A stretch of 64,000 nt of DNA from Henricia sp. BOLD:AAB3569 (GCA_037783545.1 JBBELK010000329.1:248001-312000); one strand, 5' to 3'. Counted from the first letter of the stretch, positions 1-10,949 are shown. Notes: generated by a model not told the origin, from the sequence alone. Numbers and translations: made by a program.

Positions 1-545
1 ATGGATATCGCTTACGCTAAGCGTCACCATGTTCTCCTTGTGTCCGACTCGATGTTCAGAGGGTTCAAAGGATTCGGCTGGCCCAAGGCATTGAGCGTGC
101 AAATGTTAACCAACGGAGGCACAACAATGGCCCCGTTATGTAGACATCTGGTGGTATCTTGCAGGGCTTTTCAGCCGGAGGTGGCTGTTCTGCGCGGAGG
201 CATAAATTATTTCAGCCGATTGACCGACCCTTCGCAGGGTGTACTTGACGTGGTAGGGGTTTTTCGCGCTGTTGCCCAACTGATCAGGGAGAAAATTCCC
301 AATATGCATATTTGTTCTTTCCTCAAGGTGCCAAACCAAGATGGTGGACATCAATCGCTCAGTCGCCGTAGTCAACTCATTATTGAAAGAGGTCTGTCAT
401 GAATGCTAGCTGGCAGTTTTTCTCGAACGATTACATCGTGGAGCAGGATCTTGCGGACATTGTGCACCTATCGATGATGGGATATCTAAGCTCCAGCGCA
501 GGCTGCGGCTGTTTTCAGATCCGTTTCGGGCTTGCCCTCGGAAAT
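1..545 (+). pseudogene. SGNH-hydrolase-like domain remnant, frameshifted, 5' end outside window
   Basis: Two overlapping reading frames together resemble an SGNH/GDSL-type esterase domain. The first (1-402, 133 residues) has S-D-S at residues 15-17 in place of the usual G-D-S nucleophile block, an N-G-G-T-T turn at 38-42, and G-G-I-N at 66-69 matching the G-x-N-D block. The second frame, starting near 399, continues with D-I-V-H-L-S (its residues 20-25), which fits the C-terminal D-x-x-H dyad followed by a typical G-Y. The Ser, Gly, Asn and His landmarks are therefore still readable, but the frame breaks at about 385-405 and the first block is altered. SGNH domains are known in some tyrosine-recombinase retrotransposons (Ngaro/DIRS-like), and a tyrosine recombinase wreck lies just downstream, so I infer both belong to one dead element. 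No reverse transcriptase is visible between them. The assignment rests on motif reading only. Confidence 0.5.
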
Positions 546-882
546 TGCGATACAATGCTAAATTTCTTCTTCAATCATGCCCTCCCCTTCTTCACGAGAG
601 CGTTTTGGTATCTTTTTGAAGATGATCAGTGCGGCAACCAGGCTGACAAAACTAGGAAACGAGTTGGATACGCAGGGATATGGAGTGCAAAAGAGCAGAC
701 TTATTTGCAGCATTAGACCGATTTCTGCGGGAGCATCAAAGCAAATGATGCTGTACTGAAGGGGAGGATCTGGAGTCAGTGACATCACTTGACATCCTAT
801 GCTTTTTGATCGATCGTGACTCAGAAGGTCGCACGCAGATTCACGGCTTAGGGTGAAAAATTTTTGGGTAAGCACGGGATCT
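546..882. other. gene-free interval between the hydrolase-like and recombinase-like remnants
   Basis: Short open frames occur on both strands (558-896 minus, 577-759 plus), but they shadow one another and show no motif I recognise. This is probably degenerate body of the same mobile element. Confidence 0.4.
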
Positions 883-1045
883 GCAGCCGATTTCACGAAT
901 CCTTACGCACTGCGTAAGTCCGCTTGCGCAACATTTTATTGCGTAGGCTGCGCAACATTCCTGTGAAAATTACACGCAAGCTATAGGGCTTGCGCCATTT
1001 TGCAAAAGTTGCGCAAGCTGCGCACTCTTTCGTGAAATCGGCTGC
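883..1045. mobile_element. 163-bp MITE-like inverted-repeat element
   Basis: A 16-bp perfect inverted repeat lies at 883-898 (GCAGCCGATTTCACGA) and 1030-1045. Inside it, GCTTGCGCAAC (about 922-932) is mirrored by GTTGCGCAAGC (1009-1019), and GCGCAA-type words recur. I see no coding capacity and no clear target-site duplication. The size and the layered inverted repeats fit a miniature inverted-repeat element inserted in the degenerate recombinase element. Confidence 0.55.
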
Positions 1046-1201
1046 CGCTCTTGTGGGTGCCCGCTTATATTAGCGGCATGCACCGTGGACTCTTATGTTG
1101 GGCAGATAAGGGCATACTTTAACTCATTCGGTAAGACCGAAGTCTGGCGAGTGGGATAAAAGTTCGCAAACCCTTGCATCTCTCACCAAGTTCGTAGATA
1201 C

Positions 1202-1993
1202 ATGAACGCAATGCAGCTGGAGCAGGCTGAGTCTCACATTACTTCAAAGCAGGCAATTCCATTGTTTTCTGATAAGTTACGATGGTCGGTGAAAGAGATC
1301 ACTGACCGATCCTGGAGACTTGGCAAAGGCGAAGGTCTTTTCCCCTAGCGCTACGTGGTACAACGAGACTTGGCCCTTTTCCTCTGCCTATAATGGGCCG
1401 GAGACAGAGCTGGTGACCTAGGAGGAATCGGAACCTGAAAAATAACAAGGATCGAAGGAGGCGATTTTTTATTCAGCCACACTATTGGCAAGACGGTAAG
1501 TGAGGGTGACTCATCATTGATAATGATCCCAAAGTTGCAGGACCAAGGAAAGATGGATCCAGTCGGCGCAGTTCAAAGTCTGGTTGATCTTTCGCCCCTT
1601 GGCGGCCAATCGCAGAGTCCTCGTAAACAAACCCTTCGCCTGTTAACGGACCGAATTCACGGCTGAAGATGTATTTTGCCGCAACAGACAACCCTGAAAA
1701 CCAGCTTTTGAGAGCGCACAACAGCCGTGCCATGGGTAGCAACCACACTGCGGCTCCTGGATGCATCAGACGAGCAGGTGATGGACCACCGCCAATGGGC
1801 GTCGCGGAAGACGTACAAGCACTATACCCAGGTTGAGAGAGTTATGAGGCGTCAGAGCACGGTCCAGGTATTACGCGACGCCGTCTCCACAGCTGAACAA
1901 AGTCCAATGGCAGATATCGTCGGACAATTCTATAGGCGTCTGAACTCGGGCCTCGGGGCCCGCGTAGCTTTCCCGCCATCTACATGCAGCTGA
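1202..1993 (+). pseudogene. tyrosine recombinase (integrase) pseudogene
   Basis: Most of the domain reads in one frame from 1202, interrupted by stops at 1346, 1391, 1436 and 1664. The recognisable order is a PLFSDKLRW segment (about 1259-1285), then W-A-G-D-R-A-G-D-L-G (about 1394-1423) holding the box I arginine, then FLFSHTIGKTVSEGD around the beta-hairpin lysine. H-N-S-R (1717-1728, box II H-x-x-R) is displaced by one base. The original frame then resumes with ATTLRLLDASDEQVM, HRQW and TYKHYT, which supply the H/W and catalytic tyrosine positions (Tyr codons 1814-1816 and 1823-1825). This is the R-K-H-R-H/W-Y signature of tyrosine recombinases found in DIRS/Ngaro retrotransposons and Cryptons. 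With at least four stops and two frameshifts it cannot work. The upstream SGNH-like remnant suggests an SGNH-bearing YR element; the clade is undecided. Confidence 0.75.
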
Positions 1994-2666
1994 TATGTCT
2001 AAAAATGCCATCACCTACTAACAAAACTACCCATTTTGTTTTTTAATCAATTTTATAGGCAGCGACAGCTTGAGAAAAGAAAAGAGAAGAAAATAAAATG
2101 AAAGAAAGGCAGCAAGACAACTAGTCCAGTTTTTCTTTCCTTTCTATCTGATACAGTCTCCCGCTTTCGTTTGAGGTTTGGGTAAGGATTGGGGTGTATT
2201 TGGGCAGGTTTGGGGGTTCTCGGCGGCCTAAGAGGGCAGGTTTTGGCGAAATCCATCTAACCCATATCTAAACCCTATAGATGCCGGAGTCGGACGGAAA
2301 CAAAGGCGTTGTGCAAATAGGTTACTATTTGCACAACCGCCGACGTTGAGGGCTGCGTAGGAATCTACGCAGTCTCGAGTATACCAAGGTGGCAGGTGGG
2401 GAGTATTTGGACGAGAAGGAACGAGTCGGCAGAGGACGGTATACGGTTGTATGTCTCAACGGTGGTAAGATAATAGTTTGGCCTCGGCGGCCAGCTTCTG
2501 GTGAGTATTATTATATATACCTTTTTTTTCCCCGCCCACCCGACCTCCTTCCTCATTGCTGAGCTTTCCTATGGCTTCGGTTTCTATGCTCAATCCATCT
2601 AACCCATATCTAAACCCTATAGATGCCGGAGTCGGACGGAAACAAAGGCGTTGTGCAAATAGGTTA
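1994..2666. other. gene-free left flank of the tRNA array
   Basis: A purine-rich stretch at 2060-2120 and a G/T-rich one at 2170-2240 precede two copies of a 78-bp direct repeat. A perfect 10-bp inverted pair with a 4-nt loop sits at 2311-2334 (GTGCAAATAG, then its complement). I see no coding or RNA gene. Confidence 0.6.
2250..2327 (+). repeat. 78-bp direct repeat, copy 1
   Basis: The same 78 bases recur 342 bp downstream (2592-2669) with no difference seen. Copy 1 continues into TTTGCACAACC, forming a small palindrome with its own end, while copy 2 runs straight into the first tRNA unit. Confidence 0.9.
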
Positions 2667-2669
2667 CTA
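2592..2669 (+). repeat. 78-bp direct repeat, copy 2, abutting the array
   Basis: This matches 2250-2327. Its last three bases (CTA) overlap the first bases of array unit 1, so the array boundary falls exactly at the end of this repeat. That suggests the duplicated sequence took part in the rearrangement that joined the array to its left flank. Confidence 0.9.
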
Positions 2670-2776
2670 GACCACACTCGTGCAGCTCGCAACTCTCTCT
2701 AATATAGAAGTATTTGAGGGCATACAAGATATTCACGAGCTCGGCGCACGGGTCTCTGCCTATTTACACAGTCGAG

Positions 2777-2848
2777 TCCCATATGGTCTAGTGGTTAGGA
2801 TCCGGCGCTCTCACCGCCGTGGCCCGGGTTCAATTCCCGGTGTGGGAA
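2777..2848 (+). tRNA. tRNA-Glu-CTC: tRNA-Glu (CTC), unit 1
   Basis: All cloverleaf parts can be placed. The 7-bp acceptor stem TCCCATA/TGTGGGA has one G-T pair, followed by discriminator A. The D arm is GTCT-AGTGGTTA-GGAT. The 5-bp anticodon stem CGGCG/CGCCG closes the loop CTCTCAC with anticodon CTC at positions 34-36. The variable loop is TGGC, and the T arm is CCGGG-TTCAATT-CCCGG. The length is 72 nt, as usual for eukaryotic tRNA-Glu, and the body closely follows the vertebrate tRNA-Glu-CTC pattern. The A box (TGGTCTAGTGG) and B box (GGTTCAATTCC) are intact. There is no intron and no encoded CCA; a normal eukaryotic end is added after transcription. This is the consensus form of the array. 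Confidence 0.97.
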
Positions 2849-2941
2849 GTCGTTGATCAGCAGCAGCAAAGATTCCTCTGCAAGCTACTGGCAAAACACT
2901 GCGAGGAAACGTCTGTCGTGTCTTTGAAAAATTGGTAAATC

Positions 2942-2946
2942 TTTTT
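2942..2946 (+). terminator. candidate Pol III terminator T5, distal (unit 1; repeated in every unit)
   Basis: This is the first run of four or more T after the tRNA, and 93 nt separate it from the tRNA 3' end. Most eukaryotic tRNA genes have such a run within about 10-25 nt. A second T5 lies at 2987-2991. The same spacing holds in the other units apart from unit 17. Confidence 0.5.
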
Positions 2947-3350
2947 GTCTCGCGACAACAACCCAATTACTCATTGAAGTCTCATCTTTTTAGTTCTGTT
3001 CAATTTTATGTGGCTGATCCGTCACTTGTATTCCATAATTTCCACTTGAAACAAAACTACCCCAGCCTGCAGCTGCAAGAGTGAAAATTGCCAAACAGCA
3101 GACCAGCGTCTATTTTGGGAAACGAAAGTCACATACGCTACTGAGCAAACTAGGGCCTCTTTTCCGAGCTAGATAGATTGTTCAAAATGTTTGCGGTTGC
3201 AAGAAAATACCCCACATCACGATGGTGGCCTATTTCTACACTAGACCACACTCGTGCAGCTCGCAACTCTCTCTAATATAGAAGTATTTGAGGGCATACA
3301 AGATATTCACGAGCTCGGCGCACGGGTCTCTGCCTATTTACACAGTCGAG

Positions 3351-3422
3351 TCCCATATGGTCTAGTGGTTAGGATCCGGCGCTCTCACCGCCGTGGCCCG
3401 GGTTCAATTCCCGGTGTGGGAA
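3351..3422 (+). tRNA. tRNA-Glu-CTC: tRNA-Glu (CTC), unit 2
   Basis: Consensus tRNA. The spacer has a private A-to-C change (ATTGGTCAAT) just before the distal T5 run. Confidence 0.96.
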
Positions 3423-3924
3423 GTCGTTGATCAGCAGCAGCAAAGATTCCTCTGCAAGCTACTGGCAAAACACTGCGAGGAAACGTCTGTCGTGTCTTTG
3501 AAAAATTGGTCAATCTTTTTGTCTCGCGACAACAACCCAATTACTCATTGAAGTCTCATCTTTTTAGTTCTGTTCAATTTTATGTGGCTGATCCGTCACT
3601 TGTATTCCATAATTTCCACTTGAAACAAAACTACCCCAGCCTGCAGCTGCAAGAGTGAAAATTGCCAAACAGCAGACCAGCGTCTATTTTGGGAAACGAA
3701 AGTCACATACGCTACTGAGCAAACTAGGGCCTCTTTTCCGAGCTAGATAGATTGTTCAAAATGTTTGCGGTTGCAAGAAAATACCCCACATCACGATGGT
3801 GGCCTATTTCTACACTAGACCACACTCGTGCAGCTCGCAACTCTCTCTAATATAGAAGTATTTGAGGGCATACAAGATATTCACGAGCTCGGCGCACGGG
3901 TCTCTGCCTATTTACACAGTCGAG

Positions 3925-3996
3925 TCCCATATGGTCTAGTGGTTAGGATCCGGCGCTCTCACCGCCGTGGCCCGGGTTCAATTCCCGGTGTGGGAA
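3925..3996 (+). tRNA. tRNA-Glu-CTC: tRNA-Glu (CTC), unit 3
   Basis: Consensus tRNA. The downstream spacer carries the CAGTAG variant (consensus CAGCAG). Confidence 0.96.
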
Positions 3997-4498
3997 GTCG
4001 TTGATCAGCAGCAGCAAAGATTCCTCTGCAAGCTACTGGCAAAACACTGCGAGGAAACGTCTGTCGTGTCTTTGAAAAATTGGTAAATCTTTTTGTCTCG
4101 CGACAACAACCCAATTACTCATTGAAGTCTCATCTTTTTAGTTCTGTTCAATTTTATGTGGCTGATCCGTCACTTGTATTCCATAATTTCCACTTGAAAC
4201 AAAACTACCCCAGCCTGCAGCTGCAAGAGTGAAAATTGCCAAACAGTAGACCAGCGTCTATTTTGGGAAACGAAAGTCACATACGCTACTGAGCAAACTA
4301 GGGCCTCTTTTCCGAGCTAGATAGATTGTTCAAAATGTTTGCGGTTGCAAGAAAATACCCCACATCACGATGGTGGCCTATTTCTACACTAGACCACACT
4401 CGTGCAGCTCGCAACTCTCTCTAATATAGAAGTATTTGAGGGCATACAAGATATTCACGAGCTCGGCGCACGGGTCTCTGCCTATTTACACAGTCGAG

Positions 4499-4570
4499 TC
4501 CCATATGGTCTAGTGGTTAGGATCCGGCGCTCTCACCGCCGTGGCCCGGGTTCAATTCCCGGTGTGGGAA
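4499..4570 (+). tRNA. tRNA-Glu-CTC: tRNA-Glu (CTC), unit 4
   Basis: Consensus tRNA and consensus spacer. Confidence 0.96.
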
Positions 4571-5072
4571 GTCGTTGATCAGCAGCAGCAAAGATTCCTC
4601 TGCAAGCTACTGGCAAAACACTGCGAGGAAACGTCTGTCGTGTCTTTGAAAAATTGGTAAATCTTTTTGTCTCGCGACAACAACCCAATTACTCATTGAA
4701 GTCTCATCTTTTTAGTTCTGTTCAATTTTATGTGGCTGATCCGTCACTTGTATTCCATAATTTCCACTTGAAACAAAACTACCCCAGCCTGCAGCTGCAA
4801 GAGTGAAAATTGCCAAACAGCAGACCAGCGTCTATTTTGGGAAACGAAAGTCACATACGCTACTGAGCAAACTAGGGCCTCTTTTCCGAGCTAGATAGAT
4901 TGTTCAAAATGTTTGCGGTTGCAAGAAAATACCCCACATCACGATGGTGGCCTATTTCTACACTAGACCACACTCGTGCAGCTCGCAACTCTCTCTAATA
5001 TAGAAGTATTTGAGGGCATACAAGATATTCACGAGCTCGGCGCACGGGTCTCTGCCTATTTACACAGTCGAG

Positions 5073-5144
5073 TCCCATATGGTCTAGTGGTTATGATCCG
5101 GCGCTCTCACCGCCGTGGCCCGGGTTCAATTCCCGGTGTGGGAA
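5073..5144 (+). tRNA. tRNA-Glu-CTC: tRNA-Glu (CTC), unit 5, D-stem variant
   Basis: G22 is T (TTATGATCC instead of TTAGGATCC), turning the T13-G22 wobble pair of the D stem into T-T. The spacer has GAAAAAAAAC in place of GAAACAAAAC, the same pair of variants as unit 10. The gene may still function but is weakened. Confidence 0.9.
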
Positions 5145-5646
5145 GTCGTTGATCAGCAGCAGCAAAGATTCCTCTGCAAGCTACTGGCAAAACACTGCGA
5201 GGAAACGTCTGTCGTGTCTTTGAAAAATTGGTAAATCTTTTTGTCTCGCGACAACAACCCAATTACTCATTGAAGTCTCATCTTTTTAGTTCTGTTCAAT
5301 TTTATGTGGCTGATCCGTCACTTGTATTCCATAATTTCCACTTGAAAAAAAACTACCCCAGCCTGCAGCTGCAAGAGTGAAAATTGCCAAACAGCAGACC
5401 AGCGTCTATTTTGGGAAACGAAAGTCACATACGCTACTGAGCAAACTAGGGCCTCTTTTCCGAGCTAGATAGATTGTTCAAAATGTTTGCGGTTGCAAGA
5501 AAATACCCCACATCACGATGGTGGCCTATTTCTACACTAGACCACACTCGTGCAGCTCGCAACTCTCTCTAATATAGAAGTATTTGAGGGCATACAAGAT
5601 ATTCACGAGCTCGGCGCACGGGTCTCTGCCTATTTACACAGTCGAG

Positions 5647-5718
5647 TCCCATATGGTCTAGTGGTTAGGATCCGGCGCTCTCACCGCCGTGGCCCGGGTT
5701 CAATTCCCGGTGTGGGAA
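5647..5718 (+). tRNA. tRNA-Glu-CTC: tRNA-Glu (CTC), unit 6
   Basis: Consensus tRNA and spacer. Confidence 0.96.
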
Positions 5719-6220
5719 GTCGTTGATCAGCAGCAGCAAAGATTCCTCTGCAAGCTACTGGCAAAACACTGCGAGGAAACGTCTGTCGTGTCTTTGAAAA
5801 ATTGGTAAATCTTTTTGTCTCGCGACAACAACCCAATTACTCATTGAAGTCTCATCTTTTTAGTTCTGTTCAATTTTATGTGGCTGATCCGTCACTTGTA
5901 TTCCATAATTTCCACTTGAAACAAAACTACCCCAGCCTGCAGCTGCAAGAGTGAAAATTGCCAAACAGCAGACCAGCGTCTATTTTGGGAAACGAAAGTC
6001 ACATACGCTACTGAGCAAACTAGGGCCTCTTTTCCGAGCTAGATAGATTGTTCAAAATGTTTGCGGTTGCAAGAAAATACCCCACATCACGATGGTGGCC
6101 TATTTCTACACTAGACCACACTCGTGCAGCTCGCAACTCTCTCTAATATAGAAGTATTTGAGGGCATACAAGATATTCACGAGCTCGGCGCACGGGTCTC
6201 TGCCTATTTACACAGTCGAG

Positions 6221-6292
6221 TCCCATATGGTCTAGTGGTTAGGATCCGGCGCTCTCACCGCCGTGGCCCGGGTTCAATTCCCGGTGTGGGAA
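6221..6292 (+). tRNA. tRNA-Glu-CTC: tRNA-Glu (CTC), unit 7
   Basis: Consensus tRNA. The spacer has CAGTAG and the 3-bp TAG insertion near the unit end (GGCTAGCTAT), making the unit 577 bp. Confidence 0.96.
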
Positions 6293-6797
6293 GTCGTTGA
6301 TCAGCAGCAGCAAAGATTCCTCTGCAAGCTACTGGCAAAACACTGCGAGGAAACGTCTGTCGTGTCTTTGAAAAATTGGTAAATCTTTTTGTCTCGCGAC
6401 AACAACCCAATTACTCATTGAAGTCTCATCTTTTTAGTTCTGTTCAATTTTATGTGGCTGATCCGTCACTTGTATTCCATAATTTCCACTTGAAACAAAA
6501 CTACCCCAGCCTGCAGCTGCAAGAGTGAAAATTGCCAAACAGTAGACCAGCGTCTATTTTGGGAAACGAAAGTCACATACGCTACTGAGCAAACTAGGGC
6601 CTCTTTTCCGAGCTAGATAGATTGTTCAAAATGTTTGCGGTTGCAAGAAAATACCCCACATCACGATGGTGGCTAGCTATTTCTACACTAGACCACACTC
6701 GTGCAGCTCGCAACTCTCTCTAATATAGAAGTATTTGAGGGCATACAAGATATTCACGAGCTCGGCGCACGGGTCTCTGCCTATTTACACAGTCGAG

Positions 6798-6869
6798 TCC
6801 CATATGGTCTAGTGGTTATGATCCGGCGCTCTCACCGCCGTGGCCCGGGTTCAATTCCCGGTGTGGGAA
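6798..6869 (+). tRNA. tRNA-Glu-CTC: tRNA-Glu (CTC), unit 8, D-stem variant
   Basis: G22-to-T D-stem variant. The trailer has GATTCTTCTGC, and the spacer contains the 62-bp duplication at 7127-7250, giving a 636-bp unit. Confidence 0.9.
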
Positions 6870-7126
6870 GTCGTTGATCAGCAGCAGCAAAGATTCTTCT
6901 GCAAGCTACTGGCAAAACACTGCGAGGAAACGTCTGTCGTGTCTTTGAAAAATTGGTAAATCTTTTTGTCTCGCGACAACAACCCAATTACTCATTGAAG
7001 TCTCATCTTTTTAGTTCTGTTCAATTTTATGTGGCTGATCCGTCACTTGTATTCCATAATTTCCACTTGAAACAAAACTACCCCAGCCTGCAGCTGCAAG
7101 AGTGAAAATTGCCAAACAGCAGACCA

Positions 7127-7250
7127 GCGTCTATTTTGGGAAACGAAAGTCACATACGCTACTGAGCAAACTAGGGCCTCTTTTCCGAGCGTCTATTTTG
7201 GGAAACGAAAGTCACATACGCTACTGAGCAAACTAGGGCCTCTTTTCCGA
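7127..7250 (+). repeat. 62-bp tandem duplication inside unit 8
   Basis: Bases 7127-7188 repeat at once as 7189-7250, starting GCGTCTATTTTGGG. It is the only unit with this and probably arose by slippage between GAGC and CAGC edges. It makes a natural marker for this unit. Confidence 0.95.
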
Positions 7251-7433
7251 GCTAGATAGATTGTTCAAAATGTTTGCGGTTGCAAGAAAATACCCCACAT
7301 CACGATGGTGGCCTATTTCTACACTAGACCACACTCGTGCAGCTCGCAACTCTCTCTAATATAGAAGTATTTGAGGGCATACAAGATATTCACGAGCTCG
7401 GCGCACGGGTCTCTGCCTATTTACACAGTCGAG

Positions 7434-7505
7434 TCCCATATGGTCTAGTGGTTAGGATCCGGCGCTCTCACCGCCGTGGCCCGGGTTCAATTCCCGGTGT
7501 GGGAA
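7434..7505 (+). tRNA. tRNA-Glu-CTC: tRNA-Glu (CTC), unit 9
   Basis: Consensus tRNA and spacer. Confidence 0.96.
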
Positions 7506-8007
7506 GTCGTTGATCAGCAGCAGCAAAGATTCCTCTGCAAGCTACTGGCAAAACACTGCGAGGAAACGTCTGTCGTGTCTTTGAAAAATTGGTAAATCTT
7601 TTTGTCTCGCGACAACAACCCAATTACTCATTGAAGTCTCATCTTTTTAGTTCTGTTCAATTTTATGTGGCTGATCCGTCACTTGTATTCCATAATTTCC
7701 ACTTGAAACAAAACTACCCCAGCCTGCAGCTGCAAGAGTGAAAATTGCCAAACAGCAGACCAGCGTCTATTTTGGGAAACGAAAGTCACATACGCTACTG
7801 AGCAAACTAGGGCCTCTTTTCCGAGCTAGATAGATTGTTCAAAATGTTTGCGGTTGCAAGAAAATACCCCACATCACGATGGTGGCCTATTTCTACACTA
7901 GACCACACTCGTGCAGCTCGCAACTCTCTCTAATATAGAAGTATTTGAGGGCATACAAGATATTCACGAGCTCGGCGCACGGGTCTCTGCCTATTTACAC
8001 AGTCGAG

Positions 8008-8079
8008 TCCCATATGGTCTAGTGGTTATGATCCGGCGCTCTCACCGCCGTGGCCCGGGTTCAATTCCCGGTGTGGGAA
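8008..8079 (+). tRNA. tRNA-Glu-CTC: tRNA-Glu (CTC), unit 10, D-stem variant
   Basis: G22-to-T variant with the GAAAAAAAAC spacer change; it looks like a duplicate of unit 5. Confidence 0.9.
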
Positions 8080-8581
8080 GTCGTTGATCAGCAGCAGCAA
8101 AGATTCCTCTGCAAGCTACTGGCAAAACACTGCGAGGAAACGTCTGTCGTGTCTTTGAAAAATTGGTAAATCTTTTTGTCTCGCGACAACAACCCAATTA
8201 CTCATTGAAGTCTCATCTTTTTAGTTCTGTTCAATTTTATGTGGCTGATCCGTCACTTGTATTCCATAATTTCCACTTGAAAAAAAACTACCCCAGCCTG
8301 CAGCTGCAAGAGTGAAAATTGCCAAACAGCAGACCAGCGTCTATTTTGGGAAACGAAAGTCACATACGCTACTGAGCAAACTAGGGCCTCTTTTCCGAGC
8401 TAGATAGATTGTTCAAAATGTTTGCGGTTGCAAGAAAATACCCCACATCACGATGGTGGCCTATTTCTACACTAGACCACACTCGTGCAGCTCGCAACTC
8501 TCTCTAATATAGAAGTATTTGAGGGCATACAAGATATTCACGAGCTCGGCGCACGGGTCTCTGCCTATTTACACAGTCGAG

Positions 8582-8653
8582 TCCCATATGGTCTAGTGGT
8601 TAGGATCCGGCGCTCTCACCGCCGTGGCCCGGGTTCAATTCCCGGTGTGGGAA
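8582..8653 (+). tRNA. tRNA-Glu-CTC: tRNA-Glu (CTC), unit 11
   Basis: Consensus tRNA and spacer. Confidence 0.96.
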
Positions 8654-9155
8654 GTCGTTGATCAGCAGCAGCAAAGATTCCTCTGCAAGCTACTGGCAAA
8701 ACACTGCGAGGAAACGTCTGTCGTGTCTTTGAAAAATTGGTAAATCTTTTTGTCTCGCGACAACAACCCAATTACTCATTGAAGTCTCATCTTTTTAGTT
8801 CTGTTCAATTTTATGTGGCTGATCCGTCACTTGTATTCCATAATTTCCACTTGAAACAAAACTACCCCAGCCTGCAGCTGCAAGAGTGAAAATTGCCAAA
8901 CAGCAGACCAGCGTCTATTTTGGGAAACGAAAGTCACATACGCTACTGAGCAAACTAGGGCCTCTTTTCCGAGCTAGATAGATTGTTCAAAATGTTTGCG
9001 GTTGCAAGAAAATACCCCACATCACGATGGTGGCCTATTTCTACACTAGACCACACTCGTGCAGCTCGCAACTCTCTCTAATATAGAAGTATTTGAGGGC
9101 ATACAAGATATTCACGAGCTCGGCGCACGGGTCTCTGCCTATTTACACAGTCGAG

Positions 9156-9227
9156 TCCCATATGGTCTAGTGGTTAGGATCCGGCGCTCTCACCGCCGTG
9201 GCCCGGGTTCAATTCCCGGTGTGGGAA
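9156..9227 (+). tRNA. tRNA-Glu-CTC: tRNA-Glu (CTC), unit 12
   Basis: Consensus tRNA; CAGTAG spacer variant, five units after unit 7. Confidence 0.96.
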
Positions 9228-9729
9228 GTCGTTGATCAGCAGCAGCAAAGATTCCTCTGCAAGCTACTGGCAAAACACTGCGAGGAAACGTCTGTCGTGT
9301 CTTTGAAAAATTGGTAAATCTTTTTGTCTCGCGACAACAACCCAATTACTCATTGAAGTCTCATCTTTTTAGTTCTGTTCAATTTTATGTGGCTGATCCG
9401 TCACTTGTATTCCATAATTTCCACTTGAAACAAAACTACCCCAGCCTGCAGCTGCAAGAGTGAAAATTGCCAAACAGTAGACCAGCGTCTATTTTGGGAA
9501 ACGAAAGTCACATACGCTACTGAGCAAACTAGGGCCTCTTTTCCGAGCTAGATAGATTGTTCAAAATGTTTGCGGTTGCAAGAAAATACCCCACATCACG
9601 ATGGTGGCCTATTTCTACACTAGACCACACTCGTGCAGCTCGCAACTCTCTCTAATATAGAAGTATTTGAGGGCATACAAGATATTCACGAGCTCGGCGC
9701 ACGGGTCTCTGCCTATTTACACAGTCGAG

Positions 9730-9801
9730 TCCCATATGGTCTAGTGGTTAGGATCCGGCGCTCTCACCGCCGTGGCCCGGGTTCAATTCCCGGTGTGGGA
9801 A
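9730..9801 (+). tRNA. tRNA-Glu-CTC: tRNA-Glu (CTC), unit 13
   Basis: Consensus tRNA and spacer. Confidence 0.96.
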
Positions 9802-10303
9802 GTCGTTGATCAGCAGCAGCAAAGATTCCTCTGCAAGCTACTGGCAAAACACTGCGAGGAAACGTCTGTCGTGTCTTTGAAAAATTGGTAAATCTTTTTG
9901 TCTCGCGACAACAACCCAATTACTCATTGAAGTCTCATCTTTTTAGTTCTGTTCAATTTTATGTGGCTGATCCGTCACTTGTATTCCATAATTTCCACTT
10001 GAAACAAAACTACCCCAGCCTGCAGCTGCAAGAGTGAAAATTGCCAAACAGCAGACCAGCGTCTATTTTGGGAAACGAAAGTCACATACGCTACTGAGCA
10101 AACTAGGGCCTCTTTTCCGAGCTAGATAGATTGTTCAAAATGTTTGCGGTTGCAAGAAAATACCCCACATCACGATGGTGGCCTATTTCTACACTAGACC
10201 ACACTCGTGCAGCTCGCAACTCTCTCTAATATAGAAGTATTTGAGGGCATACAAGATATTCACGAGCTCGGCGCACGGGTCTCTGCCTATTTACACAGTC
10301 GAG

Positions 10304-10375
10304 TCCCATATGGTCTAGTGGTTAGGATCCGGCGCTCTCACCGCCGTGGCCCGGGTTCAATTCCCGGTGTGGGAA
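10304..10375 (+). tRNA. tRNA-Glu-CTC: tRNA-Glu (CTC), unit 14
   Basis: Consensus tRNA; spacer variant CAGAAG, shared only with unit 18. Confidence 0.96.
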
Positions 10376-10877
10376 GTCGTTGATCAGCAGCAGCAAAGAT
10401 TCCTCTGCAAGCTACTGGCAAAACACTGCGAGGAAACGTCTGTCGTGTCTTTGAAAAATTGGTAAATCTTTTTGTCTCGCGACAACAACCCAATTACTCA
10501 TTGAAGTCTCATCTTTTTAGTTCTGTTCAATTTTATGTGGCTGATCCGTCACTTGTATTCCATAATTTCCACTTGAAACAAAACTACCCCAGCCTGCAGC
10601 TGCAAGAGTGAAAATTGCCAAACAGAAGACCAGCGTCTATTTTGGGAAACGAAAGTCACATACGCTACTGAGCAAACTAGGGCCTCTTTTCCGAGCTAGA
10701 TAGATTGTTCAAAATGTTTGCGGTTGCAAGAAAATACCCCACATCACGATGGTGGCCTATTTCTACACTAGACCACACTCGTGCAGCTCGCAACTCTCTC
10801 TAATATAGAAGTATTTGAGGGCATACAAGATATTCACGAGCTCGGCGCACGGGTCTCTGCCTATTTACACAGTCGAG

Positions 10878-10949
10878 TCCCATATGGTCTAGTGGTTAGG
10901 ATCCGGCGCTCTCACCGCCGTGGCCCGGGTTCAATTCCCGGTGTGGGAA
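10878..10949 (+). tRNA. tRNA-Glu-CTC: tRNA-Glu (CTC), unit 15
   Basis: Consensus tRNA; spacer has CCATGATTT and the TAG insertion (577 bp), as in unit 19. Confidence 0.96.

Noticed and set aside
3422-3924. A second RNA gene in the 390-bp spacer, either strand
   Set aside because: I found no second cloverleaf, 5S-like internal control region or snRNA-like element. The spacer seems to hold only T-runs and unstructured sequence.
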